Below, piece after piece: positions 45,145-53,481 of a stretch of DNA of 64,000 nt. The position numbers were made by a program, and so were the translations under genes. Under the pieces are notes generated by a model that saw nothing but the letters and a program-made list of their open reading frames with translations, was not told the origin of the DNA and made no database searches. Origin of the DNA: an uncultured Chryseobacterium sp. (GTDB lineage Bacteria; Bacteroidota; Bacteroidia; Flavobacteriales; Weeksellaceae); contig CAJYLO010000002.1 in assembly GCA_913776245.1 (NCBI GenBank), forward strand, positions 89,861-153,860, read 5' to 3'. How positions within the stretch are numbered: the stretch's first letter is position 1; every line of letters starts with the position of its first letter.

Positions 45145-45684
45145 ATGAAAAAAAAATATTCAGCAATCTTTATGGCATTAGCATCTTTTTGCTTTTCTCA
45201 GGTAATCATAGGCGACAATACAGGAACAGCCACTAACAAAACTTCTGTTTTATTAGAATTTGCTAATCAGAACAAAGGCATTATACTTCCTTACAACCGA
45301 ATATTACCTTCGGGCTCTGGTTTGGCAGAAGGAACAATTCTCTTGGATGCTAACGATCCGACAAATGCTAAAGTAAAATATTATAATGGGACTTGGCAGG
45401 ATTTAAGTAGTGGAAATGGAGCAAATGTAAGTTCTTACTTATTACTACAGCCATCCTCCGTTGTAGAAGATACAACAAGAGGTGCAATTATAGGATCTAA
45501 GACATCTTCCGCGAATGGTGTTCTTATTTTAGAATCATTAAACAAAGCAATGGTATTGCCGATGGTAGAAAATACAGATAACATCGCTGATCCTGCGCCG
45601 GGAATGATGATCTATATCAATAAAACCGGAGCTAAAAGATTAGCCGTATTTAATGGTTCCAAGTGGACTTTTTGGAAATCATAG
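45145..45684 (+). CDS. Small exported protein sharing a C-terminal module with its neighbour
   Basis: A 179-residue secreted protein with a signal peptide (ending CFSQ). The middle is beta-rich (TSVLLEFANQNKGIILPYNR, VKYYNGTWQDLSSG). The end, DPAPGMMIYINKTGAKRLAVFNGSKWTFWK, matches the closing segment of the 882-residue protein upstream in pattern (P-x-x-GMM-(V/I)-Y, then a hydrophobic strand and a Trp). It is the last gene of the exported block and is followed by a strong terminator. The function is unknown; a repeated surface-anchoring or assembly module is an inference. Confidence 0.65.
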   Translation: MKKKYSAIFMALASFCFSQVIIGDNTGTATNKTSVLLEFANQNKGIILPYNRILPSGSGLAEGTILLDANDPTNAKVKYYNGTWQDLSSGNGANVSSYLLLQPSSVVEDTTRGAIIGSKTSSANGVLILESLNKAMVLPMVENTDNIADPAPGMMIYINKTGAKRLAVFNGSKWTFWKS

Positions 45685-45690
45685 ATATTA

Positions 45691-45718
45691 AAAAAGAGCG
45701 GTTATTACCGCTCTTTTT
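45691..45718. terminator. Bidirectional terminator between the exported block and yidC
   Basis: A 12-bp stem (45691-45702 with 45707-45718) with A residues on one side and T residues on the other serves both converging genes. Confidence 0.9.
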
Positions 45719-45722
45719 GTCT

Positions 45723-47510
45723 TTATTTCTTTTTGTTTCTGGCTTGCTCCTGCATTTTTTGTTGCTCCTGCGCTTTCTCCATCATTTCTCTCATTCTTTT
45801 CTGGAAAGTTCCTTCTTTCTTGGGCTCTTTCTTTTTGTTTTCCTGAATCTGAGCGTGGATCTTTTTTTCATCTAATATGAAATATTTTATTACCAAAATG
45901 ATAACAATGTTAATGGCATTCGATACAAAATAATACCAGGACAGACCAGATGCAGAACTGTTCAGGAAGAATAAAAATGTGATTGGGAAGATGTACATCA
46001 ATACTTTCATATTCGGCATCCCTTCCTGCTGTGGCTGCTGAATGTTACCTGAAGTCATAATGGTATAAATTAAAATCACAATAGTACAGGCCAAAGCAAA
46101 GATACTCAGGTGATTTCCAAGCAAAGGAATATTGGTTCCCCAACTAATCACATCGTCATAGGCTGTCAAATCCGGAACGAACCAGAAGCTTTTTCCCCTA
46201 AGATCCAGCATATTCGGGAAGAATCGGAATAGTGCGTAGAACAACGGAATCTGAACCAAGGCCGGCAAACAACCCGCCATCTGATTCACGCCGGCTTTCC
46301 TGTAGACCGCCATTGTTTCCTGCTGTTTTTTCATCGGGTCAGCATCCTTGAATTTGGCATTAACCTCATCAATCTCAGGACGGATCACCTTCATCATCGC
46401 ACTTAGTTTGTGCTGTTTGAACATGACCGGAGACAAGATCAGTTTAACAATAATCGTCATCCAGAAAATCGCCCATCCTGCTGCCAATCCCCAAGACGAT
46501 AGCAAATTGTACATCGGCATAAATACGTGGCGGTTCAGCGAGCCGATGAAAGACCAGCCTAAAGGCAGAATCTCATCAAAGTTTTTGTCGTAAGACTTCA
46601 GCAAGTCCATATCCAATGGCATAAAATACCAGGTGAAATCCTGATTCAGCTCGTTGCCTGCTAAATTAACCTGACCGTCATAATTGAATTTCTTCAAAAA
46701 TTCCCCTTCCGGAATCGCTTCCTGATTTCCTTTTGATTTGGTAAATCCGTTTTTAGCTTCGAGAACTGCTGCAAAGAACTGTTGTTTTACACCAATCCAG
46801 TTCAGTGTTTCGTCCGGCTCATCCATATCGGAACGGGCATCATAATCATAATCTTTATAATTATTGAACGCATAAGCAAACTCGGTATGAGTCTCTTCCT
46901 GCGAACGGCCTTTTTCAGCTCCTCTTACATTATAATTCCAAACGAAATTGGCTTTACCATCAGTAACGACATCAGCTAAACCTTGTGTTTTAACCTGAAA
47001 ATCTAAAGTATATTTTGGTTTAAGTGTATAGATAAACTGTACAACAGCATTTCCAACTTTTGAACTTAAAGTCACGGAATTTCCTGAAACCTGAGGTGCA
47101 AATACCAAATCTTTTGTATTGAACACTTTCCCCGACTTATCCGTAAACTGGAATCCGTAGCTGGAATTGTTATTATTGAAAAGGTACAATGGTTTTCCGC
47201 CAAATGCTTCAAATTTATTCAGCTTAACAGAGCTTAATTGTCCTCCGATACTGGAGAATTCCAAAGCCAGCTCATCATTCTGAAGGTTCACTTTCTGAAC
47301 CGAAGTCGGCGTTATTGTATTGACATTAAGATTAGTAACCTGAGCTTTTGCTTTTGTTGTCTGCTCGGTTTTTTTGGCTTGTGCAGCCAGTTGTTCTTGT
47401 TCAGCTTTTGCATTTCTGTTCTGGAAATAGAACATAAAACCGATAAGAATCATAGAAAAAACCGCGAAGCTAATCAGCTGATTTTTATCTAATCCGTTAT
47501 TCTGTTGCAT
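45723..47510 (-). CDS. yidC: Membrane protein insertase YidC
   Basis: YidC inserts proteins into the inner membrane, alone or with SecYEG. The start has TM1 (LISFAVFSMILIGFMFYF, about residues 11-28), then the large periplasmic beta-domain (about 60-355), then the five-helix insertase core: WGLAAGWAIFWMTIIVKLILSPVMFKQHKLSAMMKVIRPEI (about 365-405), the conserved GCLPALVQIPLFYALFRFF (about 437-455) and two further helices (to about 545). The basic Gln/Lys-rich tail (KKKEPKKEG... to the end) is typical and can contact ribosomes. The length is 595 residues. It lies downstream of pyrG, an arrangement common in flavobacteria; a repeat and a long hairpin separate the two. Confidence 0.97.
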   Translation of the reverse strand: MQQNNGLDKNQLISFAVFSMILIGFMFYFQNRNAKAEQEQLAAQAKKTEQTTKAKAQVTNLNVNTITPTSVQKVNLQNDELALEFSSIGGQLSSVKLNKFEAFGGKPLYLFNNNNSSYGFQFTDKSGKVFNTKDLVFAPQVSGNSVTLSSKVGNAVVQFIYTLKPKYTLDFQVKTQGLADVVTDGKANFVWNYNVRGAEKGRSQEETHTEFAYAFNNYKDYDYDARSDMDEPDETLNWIGVKQQFFAAVLEAKNGFTKSKGNQEAIPEGEFLKKFNYDGQVNLAGNELNQDFTWYFMPLDMDLLKSYDKNFDEILPLGWSFIGSLNRHVFMPMYNLLSSWGLAAGWAIFWMTIIVKLILSPVMFKQHKLSAMMKVIRPEIDEVNAKFKDADPMKKQQETMAVYRKAGVNQMAGCLPALVQIPLFYALFRFFPNMLDLRGKSFWFVPDLTAYDDVISWGTNIPLLGNHLSIFALACTIVILIYTIMTSGNIQQPQQEGMPNMKVLMYIFPITFLFFLNSSASGLSWYYFVSNAINIVIILVIKYFILDEKKIHAQIQENKKKEPKKEGTFQKRMREMMEKAQEQQKMQEQARNKKK

Positions 47511-47556
47511 TTATAGAATATTTAAATTTTAAGGTTCTTTAATTTGAAAGTCTTCC

Positions 47557-47596
47557 CTTCGATAAGTTCAGGATAAACTTTATCTCAGACTGACAG
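47557..47596. repeat. Degenerate copy of the TTCGACAAGCTCAG-type repeat
   Basis: CTTCGATAAGTTCAG (47557-47571) matches the reverse complement of 5980-5994 at 13 of 15 positions. CAGACTGACAG closes the unit. It lies in the yidC leader region. Confidence 0.5.
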
Positions 47597-47695
47597 TTAG
47601 AAACCTGGTTCGTTTTGGTCTGCAAAAATAGGATTTATTTTTCAGATTCCGTTATAAAGACGAATGGCTCAATGAAATACTTTTTTTCGTTAGGT

Positions 47696-47796
47696 AGAAG
47701 TAAAAAGTTAGAAATAAGAAGCATCAGGAGACGGAATTAAAAACACGGAGAGAATAATTGATTTGTCTCACTTCTTACCTCTAACTTTTTACTTCT
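47696..47796. repeat. Long inverted repeat between pyrG and yidC
   Basis: The arms 47696-47721 and 47771-47796 are 26 bases each and pair at 24 positions (AGAAGTAAAAAGTTAGA then AA or GG, then TAAGAAG). The 49-base loop has no gene. The element ends two bases from the pyrG stop codon and would form a strong hairpin in a pyrG-yidC transcript. Confidence 0.8.
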
Positions 47797-47798
47797 TA

Positions 47799-49406
47799 CT
47801 ATTTCTTAACTGCTGCCGAAATAAATGCTCTAAAAAGTGGATGCGGTGTTGCAACCGTGCTCTTATATTCCGGATGGTATTGAACGCCTATATAAAACGG
47901 ATGATCTTTCAGTTCTAATGTTTCAACCAAACCTGTTTCCGGGTTCAATCCTGTTGGAACAAGACCTTTATCTTCGAAGTCCTTTTTATATTCACTATTG
48001 AATTCGTATCGGTGACGGTGACGCTCCGAGATGGTTTTTGCACCGTAAACTTCTGCCAGTTTTGAACCTTGCCTCAGAGTACATTTCCAGGCACCAAGCC
48101 GCATTGTTCCGCCTTTTTCCACCACGTTTTTCTGTTCTTCCATTAGAGAAATCACAGGATCCGGCGTGGATGTGTCAAACTCCATACTGTTGGCTTTGGC
48201 CAAGCCAAGGATATTTCTTGCAAACTCAATCGTCATGATCTGCATCCCCAGGCAGATTCCCAACAGTGGAATTTTGTTTTCCCTTGCATATTTCGCCGCC
48301 TGGATTTTCCCTTCTATCCCTCTATCACCAAAACCTGGTGCAACAAGGATTCCGTCTACACCTTTTAATAATTTTTCGGCTCCTTTTTCCTCAATATCGC
48401 CACTGTATACCCATCTTACCCTGACTTCGGCTTCCATATCCGCACCGGCGTGTATGAAGGCTTCCGCAATGGATTTATAGGAATCCTGGAGTGATACATA
48501 CTTCCCAACCAGAGCAATTTCCACACTTTTCTTCGGATTTTTATACTTTTTAAGGAAAGTTTTCCAGTCTTTCAGGTTGATATCTTTTCCGGAAGGCAGA
48601 TTCAGTTCTTTAAGGACCACCTCATCAAAATGTTGTTTCTGAAGATATAAAGGAACTTCATAAATTGTATCCATATCGATACATTCGATGACATTTTCCA
48701 ATCCTACGTTACAAAACTGAGCCAATTTGGAACGCAAATCTTTCGGAATCGTGTGTTCCGTTCTGCAAACCAAAACATCTGCCTGGATCCCGCTTTCCAT
48801 TAACTGGCGGACTGAATGCTGGGAAGGTTTTGTTTTCAATTCACCACTGGATGATAAATATGGCAACAGTGTCAAATGGATTACCATAGAGTTATTTTTA
48901 CCCAATTCCCATTGCAACTGGCGGACACTTTCTATGTATGGCAAAGACTCTATATCACCAACAGTTCCACCGATTTCTGTGATGATAATATCGTAGTCTT
49001 TTTTAGACAGGATTTTGATTCTGCGTTTGATCTCGTTGGTAATGTGCGGAATGACCTGAACGGTTTTTCCCAGAAAATCACCTTTACGTTCTTTTTCGAT
49101 TACCGTCTGATAGATTCTTCCCGTGGTAACATTGTTATTCTGAGATGTAGGCGAATCCAGAAAGCGCTCGTAATGGCCAAGATCCAGGTCGGTTTCCGCG
49201 CCGTCTTCGGTCACATAGCATTCGCCGTGTTCGTAAGGATTTAGTGTTCCCGGATCGATGTTGATATAAGGGTCAAGTTTTTGGATGGTAACCTTGAAAC
49301 CGCGGGATTTTAGAAGAAGTCCCAAAGAAGCGGAAACAATACCTTTACCAAGTGACGATGTTACACCTCCTGTTACAAAGATGTATTTCGTTTCTTTTTT
49401 ACTCAT
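47799..49406 (-). CDS. pyrG: CTP synthase
   Basis: Makes CTP from UTP, ATP and glutamine. The synthase domain begins KYIFVTGGVTSSLGKGIVSASLG (residues 6-28, P-loop and CTP site). The glutaminase domain in the C-terminal half has the nucleophile in GICLGMQIM and the His/Glu pair in QYHPEY. The length of 535 residues is standard. I chose the ATG at 49406 (MSKKETKY): an ATG at 49424 is in frame but falls inside the promoter's -7 box and would add residues foreign to the family. It is followed by yidC. Confidence 0.97.
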   Translation of the reverse strand: MSKKETKYIFVTGGVTSSLGKGIVSASLGLLLKSRGFKVTIQKLDPYINIDPGTLNPYEHGECYVTEDGAETDLDLGHYERFLDSPTSQNNNVTTGRIYQTVIEKERKGDFLGKTVQVIPHITNEIKRRIKILSKKDYDIIITEIGGTVGDIESLPYIESVRQLQWELGKNNSMVIHLTLLPYLSSSGELKTKPSQHSVRQLMESGIQADVLVCRTEHTIPKDLRSKLAQFCNVGLENVIECIDMDTIYEVPLYLQKQHFDEVVLKELNLPSGKDINLKDWKTFLKKYKNPKKSVEIALVGKYVSLQDSYKSIAEAFIHAGADMEAEVRVRWVYSGDIEEKGAEKLLKGVDGILVAPGFGDRGIEGKIQAAKYARENKIPLLGICLGMQIMTIEFARNILGLAKANSMEFDTSTPDPVISLMEEQKNVVEKGGTMRLGAWKCTLRQGSKLAEVYGAKTISERHRHRYEFNSEYKKDFEDKGLVPTGLNPETGLVETLELKDHPFYIGVQYHPEYKSTVATPHPLFRAFISAAVKK

Positions 49407-49421
49407 TAGATTAGGTTTGTG

Positions 49422-49429
49422 CAAAGTTA
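49422..49429 (-). promoter_or_regulatory. -7 box TAACTTTG of pyrG
   Basis: Exact TAnnTTTG match on the minus strand, 15 bases before the chosen start. It overlaps the upstream ATG at 49424 and so excludes it. Confidence 0.65.
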
Positions 49430-49538
49430 AAGCATCCTGACCTAAAAAACAATTTTAGAAAGACAATTAGAGTTTTGTTAACGCACATACATCTTGCAGA
49501 TTTTTCGGATTGAACATATTATTTAACCGTTTATTATA

Positions 49539-49607
49539 GCAGCCCGACCTGAGTGGAGCTCATCCGCCATCGGCGGATAGCGGGAACGGAGGGCGGAAAA
49601 GCTGCCC
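49539..49607 (-). repeat. Dispersed repeat family A, copy 2 (reverse)
   Basis: Read on the minus strand, the arms GGGCAGCTTTTCCGCC and GAGCTCCACTCAGGTCGGG match copy 1, and the central hairpin (ATCCGCC 49562-49568, GGCGGAT 49572-49578) is the same with a different loop. Confidence 0.85.
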
Positions 49608-49610
49608 AAA

Positions 49611-49648
49611 TAAAAAAAGAAAACCCGCACCAATATTGATACGTGTTT
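49611..49648 (-). terminator. Terminator of the HAF-repeat protein gene
   Basis: On the minus strand an 11-position stem (49638-49648 with 49621-49631; eight Watson-Crick pairs, two wobbles, one mismatch) with an AATATT loop is followed by a T-rich tract. Confidence 0.6.
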
Positions 49649-49670
49649 CCTAAATATTTATGAAGAAGAT

Positions 49671-51668
49671 TTATTTCCTGATCACTTTGAACGTTTTTAT
49701 TTTTCCGTCCTTGGTGGTTGCTTTCACCACATAAGTTCCTGAAATCAGTGTTGATAAATCCAACTGAACTTTTGATTGATCCAGGCTTGCAAAATTTCTT
49801 ACCAGCTTACCTTCGATATTGTAAACTGAAACATTGGTCACATTCTTTTCGCTTACAAGATTCAGAATATCTTTTACCGGATTTGGATAATAGCTGATCG
49901 ATTTTGAGTTAATGTCGTTCACACCCAGCGATTCTTTCACATTCAGTGTATAATCTTCTGCCTGACCGTATTGATAAATAGAATTGTCGCAAGGTGTAGT
50001 CATAGAAGCATCCCAATTCAGCATTACTCTCATTCTTGCTTTCCCGGTCTTAGCTGTTGGCGGAACCGCAATAGTTCCCGTAACCTGAGTTCCGTCTGCA
50101 CCATCCGAAGTCAAAGCGCCCACTTCGTACATCTCCCCCTGATCTGTAAAAGTTCCGTTTTGATTCCAGTCTACAAAAACTGTTACGTAATCATAGCCGC
50201 TATTCGTGTTGGCTTCTAAAACAAAAGGATACTCACTGCCCTGATAGACTTCTCCGACTTTATCCAGATAATACTCATTAGCAGTATTAGAATAAGGATC
50301 TGACGTATTATCAATTCCTGCAAATTGAACTTTGGTGATCGCATCTACACCCCAGGTTGGTGTTGTACTACAGTAAACATCATTAACCGTTACCTGGAAT
50401 GAACAAACGTAAACGATTTTCCCCTCCGCATCTACCAGATTGTGAACCACATTGGTAACGCCAATCGGGAATTGAGAACCGGACTCGTAGCCGGAAACCA
50501 AAACAGTCTGCAATCCTGTAGAAGATGATGAACCACAAGTAACCGGCAATGTATAATTAACCACTGCTGATGTTTGAGAAGCACTTGCAATGCTTGTTTC
50601 GATATTATCCGGACAAGTAATTGAACAATCGTTAGTACTCAATAAAAGATTATTAAGGTTGATGGCCCAACCTGCTGCGAAGAATGGCGGAATAGAATTA
50701 TCAAATCCGGCAATGAAATTGCCATTCGAAGAAATCCCCATCGCAGTTCCTAATTTTCCATCAAAGGTTGTAACTGGAACATTCTGGCTCGTCAGAATAT
50801 CTTTCAGGAAAACAGGATTAGAACTTAATGAAGGATGATAAATTATTACTTCTCTGTTACCAGCCTGCCCTGCATATCCAACAGCAATTCCGTTTTCCGA
50901 AATTGATGTAAACGTAGCTGAAGTAAACCCTGCCGGAATATTGAATTCTTTGTAAGTATTGGTATTAACATCATAAATGAAAGGTTTATAATCTTTGCTT
51001 CCTACAATTTGTCCCGCATCATTGATATCGGCTGCTTCACCATACCCTAAATCGCCGATGTAATGCACTGCTCCATCCGGCGTATAATAAACCGGGATCC
51101 AGTAAGTACTCCCGTTTATAGAATATTTATTAACAAAACCGGCTACAATCCCTGAACTGTTGATTCCCTCGCCTCTACCATATTCATAAGAACCATCGCC
51201 ATCCAGTTTTTTAATTGTTCCGGCTTCTGTATCATAAATGAATGCATAACTATTTTCAACACTTGTGGAAATTTGCCCTGTTACATATTTACTGTTATTG
51301 GAGATGGCATTGGCACTGCTAAACCAACTGTTACCAGGCACATCGCCGGCGAAATACCCAATAGCTGTCCAGCTTCCATTCTTCTTGTAAGCTGCCTGTC
51401 CCAGTTCCTCGCCTTCGGAACTTGTATATGCCATTAATCCTGCAACATTTCCTGCATTGTTAATTTTGTTTGTTGCCTGGCCGCCTTCAGACGGTGTAGT
51501 GGTGCCAGTAGCAAAATCAAAATAGGCTCCGGAATGAATGCCCGTTCCTGAATCATTAATGTCATAAAGACGGGAACCCATTCCTGTAAGAACTTTCAGC
51601 TCTATTTGCTGAGAGTAAATTTCTGAAATCGCCAGAACACTTAATAGCGCAATGTAAATTTTTTTCAT
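49671..51668 (-). CDS. Exported HAF-repeat protein with GEVED and T9SS type A sorting domains
   Basis: A secreted or surface protein of 665 residues. A signal peptide (residues 1-19, ending IYSQ) is followed by several HAF-type repeats (about 25-340) with INDSGTGIHSG, INNAGNVAGL, INSSGIVAGF, INDAGQIVGS and ISSNGNFIAGF, each a short beta-unit. A GEVED domain (about 455-590, VFVDWNQNGTFTDQGE and IYQYGQAEDYTLNV) follows and resembles that of the M4 protease. The end, SISYYPNPVKDILNLV to KTFKVIRK, is a T9SS type A CTD. The ATG at 51668 suits the signal peptide better than a TTG at 51674. Function unknown. Confidence 0.88.
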   Translation of the reverse strand: MKKIYIALLSVLAISEIYSQQIELKVLTGMGSRLYDINDSGTGIHSGAYFDFATGTTTPSEGGQATNKINNAGNVAGLMAYTSSEGEELGQAAYKKNGSWTAIGYFAGDVPGNSWFSSANAISNNSKYVTGQISTSVENSYAFIYDTEAGTIKKLDGDGSYEYGRGEGINSSGIVAGFVNKYSINGSTYWIPVYYTPDGAVHYIGDLGYGEAADINDAGQIVGSKDYKPFIYDVNTNTYKEFNIPAGFTSATFTSISENGIAVGYAGQAGNREVIIYHPSLSSNPVFLKDILTSQNVPVTTFDGKLGTAMGISSNGNFIAGFDNSIPPFFAAGWAINLNNLLLSTNDCSITCPDNIETSIASASQTSAVVNYTLPVTCGSSSSTGLQTVLVSGYESGSQFPIGVTNVVHNLVDAEGKIVYVCSFQVTVNDVYCSTTPTWGVDAITKVQFAGIDNTSDPYSNTANEYYLDKVGEVYQGSEYPFVLEANTNSGYDYVTVFVDWNQNGTFTDQGEMYEVGALTSDGADGTQVTGTIAVPPTAKTGKARMRVMLNWDASMTTPCDNSIYQYGQAEDYTLNVKESLGVNDINSKSISYYPNPVKDILNLVSEKNVTNVSVYNIEGKLVRNFASLDQSKVQLDLSTLISGTYVVKATTKDGKIKTFKVIRK

Positions 51669-51909
51669 AGTCAATAATTAAATTTGATTGTAAAAATGTT
51701 GATGTCTGATTTGGATCTTTGCTCCGAATCATTCATACAATTTTATTGTTAAAAGAATTCAAATCCTAAAGTTTAGCTTTTATAATTCGTGAATTTTAAA
51801 AATCTTAAAACTTTAAATAGTTACAGATCAATAATTTACAATTAAACCATTATCAATACATTGACAGCAAAGAATTATTAAAAATCATACAAATCACAAA
51901 TAAAAAAAC

Positions 51910-51917
51910 TATTTTTG
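51910..51917 (+). promoter_or_regulatory. -7 box TATTTTTG, four bases before the ATG
   Basis: Exact TAnnTTTG match with only four bases to the ATG at 51922, the same distance as at 1239-1251. A leaderless transcript is predicted. Confidence 0.6.
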
Positions 51918-51921
51918 TAGT

Positions 51922-53481
51922 ATGTTCAAGGTAGTTTTTTTGTGGCTGATTGTCTTTTGCGGCATCATTTTGACACCCGCGCAAAATAATCCGGAAACCT
52001 TACGCCTTCTGAACAAGGCTACAGAAAGCCTGTATGAAAATCCCGATAATGTTTTCCAAATTCTGCAAAATATTGATGACAGCAAAGAATCCGAACTTAT
52101 AAAACAAAGGGTTCAAATTATTCTTGCAAGAGCTTATAACCTGAAAGGCGATTATGCAAAATCCCTGGAGCAGTCACTCAGCAAAAACCTCAAGGAATAT
52201 AAAGATGACGGCTCATCTCTTTACTCGGATTTTACACTGGCGCAGCAATATCAATCTTTAAGACTTTATAAACAATCCATAAGACTGTCACAATCTCTTG
52301 TAGATAAACTACTAAAAACCAAGCTGCGGCAATATCCTGAGAATCTGCCGGCTCAAATTTATCAGCTGAATGCCTCAAACCTGATGATTCAGAAAAAGTG
52401 GCGTGAAGCAGAACTTAATCTGAAGCTAAGTAATGCATTACTTAAGAATACCAGCGAAGATTTCCTTATTTCCATAGAAAATCAGATCTACCAGACTATT
52501 ATTTATATTTCAGTTAATAAAATTGACAAAGCAGAAAGATCTGCCGTCAATATTCAGGAAAAACTCAATAATAAACCTCAATACATCTTTTTAAGAGCTT
52601 TCAATCTTGATAATTTCGGAAAAATCAACTTTCTGAAAAAAGATTATCAGAAATCTGCGCAAAACCTCAATGATGCACTGCAAATAATTGACAAGAAGCC
52701 TTTTTTACCGCTTAAAAACCGGATTTATGATGATCTTTCCAAAAATTATCTGGTGATGAAAAATGAGCAGCTGTATCAGAAATATTACTCTGCATATCGC
52801 GAGGAAACAGATAGGCTGGATCAAAGTAAAAAGGAAGCCATCCGAAATCTGATCCGTCTGAATGATCTTTACGAAAAGAAAAGACTTGATCAGTCATTTG
52901 AGAAATCTCTTAACAAGATTATGATCATTTTGGGGATCGCATTTTTTGCAGTGCTTTCAATTATTCTTCTCACTATGGCCGAGAGAAGAAAAGCAAAATC
53001 ATTTCAGAAACAAATTGATTTCTATTCAAAACAACAGATTTTAATTAAAAAGAATGAATTGAAAAACCCGACAGCTGAAAACAAAGATCCTGAAGTCCTG
53101 AAAAAGCCATTATTGATTTCCAAGGAAAAAGAACTGGATATTCTTGCACGTCTGGAAGAATTTGAAAAATCTGATAAGTTCCTGAACCGTGACATGTCGC
53201 TTGCCGTACTTGCAGGTCAGCTTGATACCAATACGAAATACCTTTCTGAAATCATCAATAAATACAAACAAAAAAACTATAATAATTACATTAATGAGCT
53301 AAGGATCAACCATATCGCATATTTACTGACAACCGAACCTGCCTACCTTAGTTATAAAGTAAGCTATCTTGCAGAGAAAGCCGGCTTTTCGTCACATAGT
53401 GCATTTACTACCGTTTTTAAATCCGTTACAGGCATATCTCCGAATACTTACATCCGGCAACTAACTTATAAAAAGATATGA
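51922..53481 (+). CDS. Membrane-anchored TPR protein with C-terminal AraC-type DNA-binding domain
   Basis: A probable sensor-regulator of 519 residues: signal peptide (residues 1-21), TPR helices (about 30-320, starting YENPDNVFQILQNI), one TM helix (IMIILGIAFFAVLSIILLTM, about 335-354), a basic linker, and an AraC-type double HTH (LAVLAGQLDTNTKYLSEIINK and VSYLAEKAGFSSHSAFTTVFKSVTGISPNTYI, about 430-515). The TPR part would be periplasmic. Four bases (ATGA) overlap with the next gene, a paralogue lacking the HTH. Its own mRNA is predicted to be leaderless. The target genes are unknown. Confidence 0.87.
   Translation: MFKVVFLWLIVFCGIILTPAQNNPETLRLLNKATESLYENPDNVFQILQNIDDSKESELIKQRVQIILARAYNLKGDYAKSLEQSLSKNLKEYKDDGSSLYSDFTLAQQYQSLRLYKQSIRLSQSLVDKLLKTKLRQYPENLPAQIYQLNASNLMIQKKWREAELNLKLSNALLKNTSEDFLISIENQIYQTIIYISVNKIDKAERSAVNIQEKLNNKPQYIFLRAFNLDNFGKINFLKKDYQKSAQNLNDALQIIDKKPFLPLKNRIYDDLSKNYLVMKNEQLYQKYYSAYREETDRLDQSKKEAIRNLIRLNDLYEKKRLDQSFEKSLNKIMIILGIAFFAVLSIILLTMAERRKAKSFQKQIDFYSKQQILIKKNELKNPTAENKDPEVLKKPLLISKEKELDILARLEEFEKSDKFLNRDMSLAVLAGQLDTNTKYLSEIINKYKQKNYNNYINELRINHIAYLLTTEPAYLSYKVSYLAEKAGFSSHSAFTTVFKSVTGISPNTYIRQLTYKKI

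Noticed and set aside
49407..49424. An earlier in-frame ATG for pyrG
   Set aside because: It overlaps the -7 box TAACTTTG and so would not be in the mRNA.
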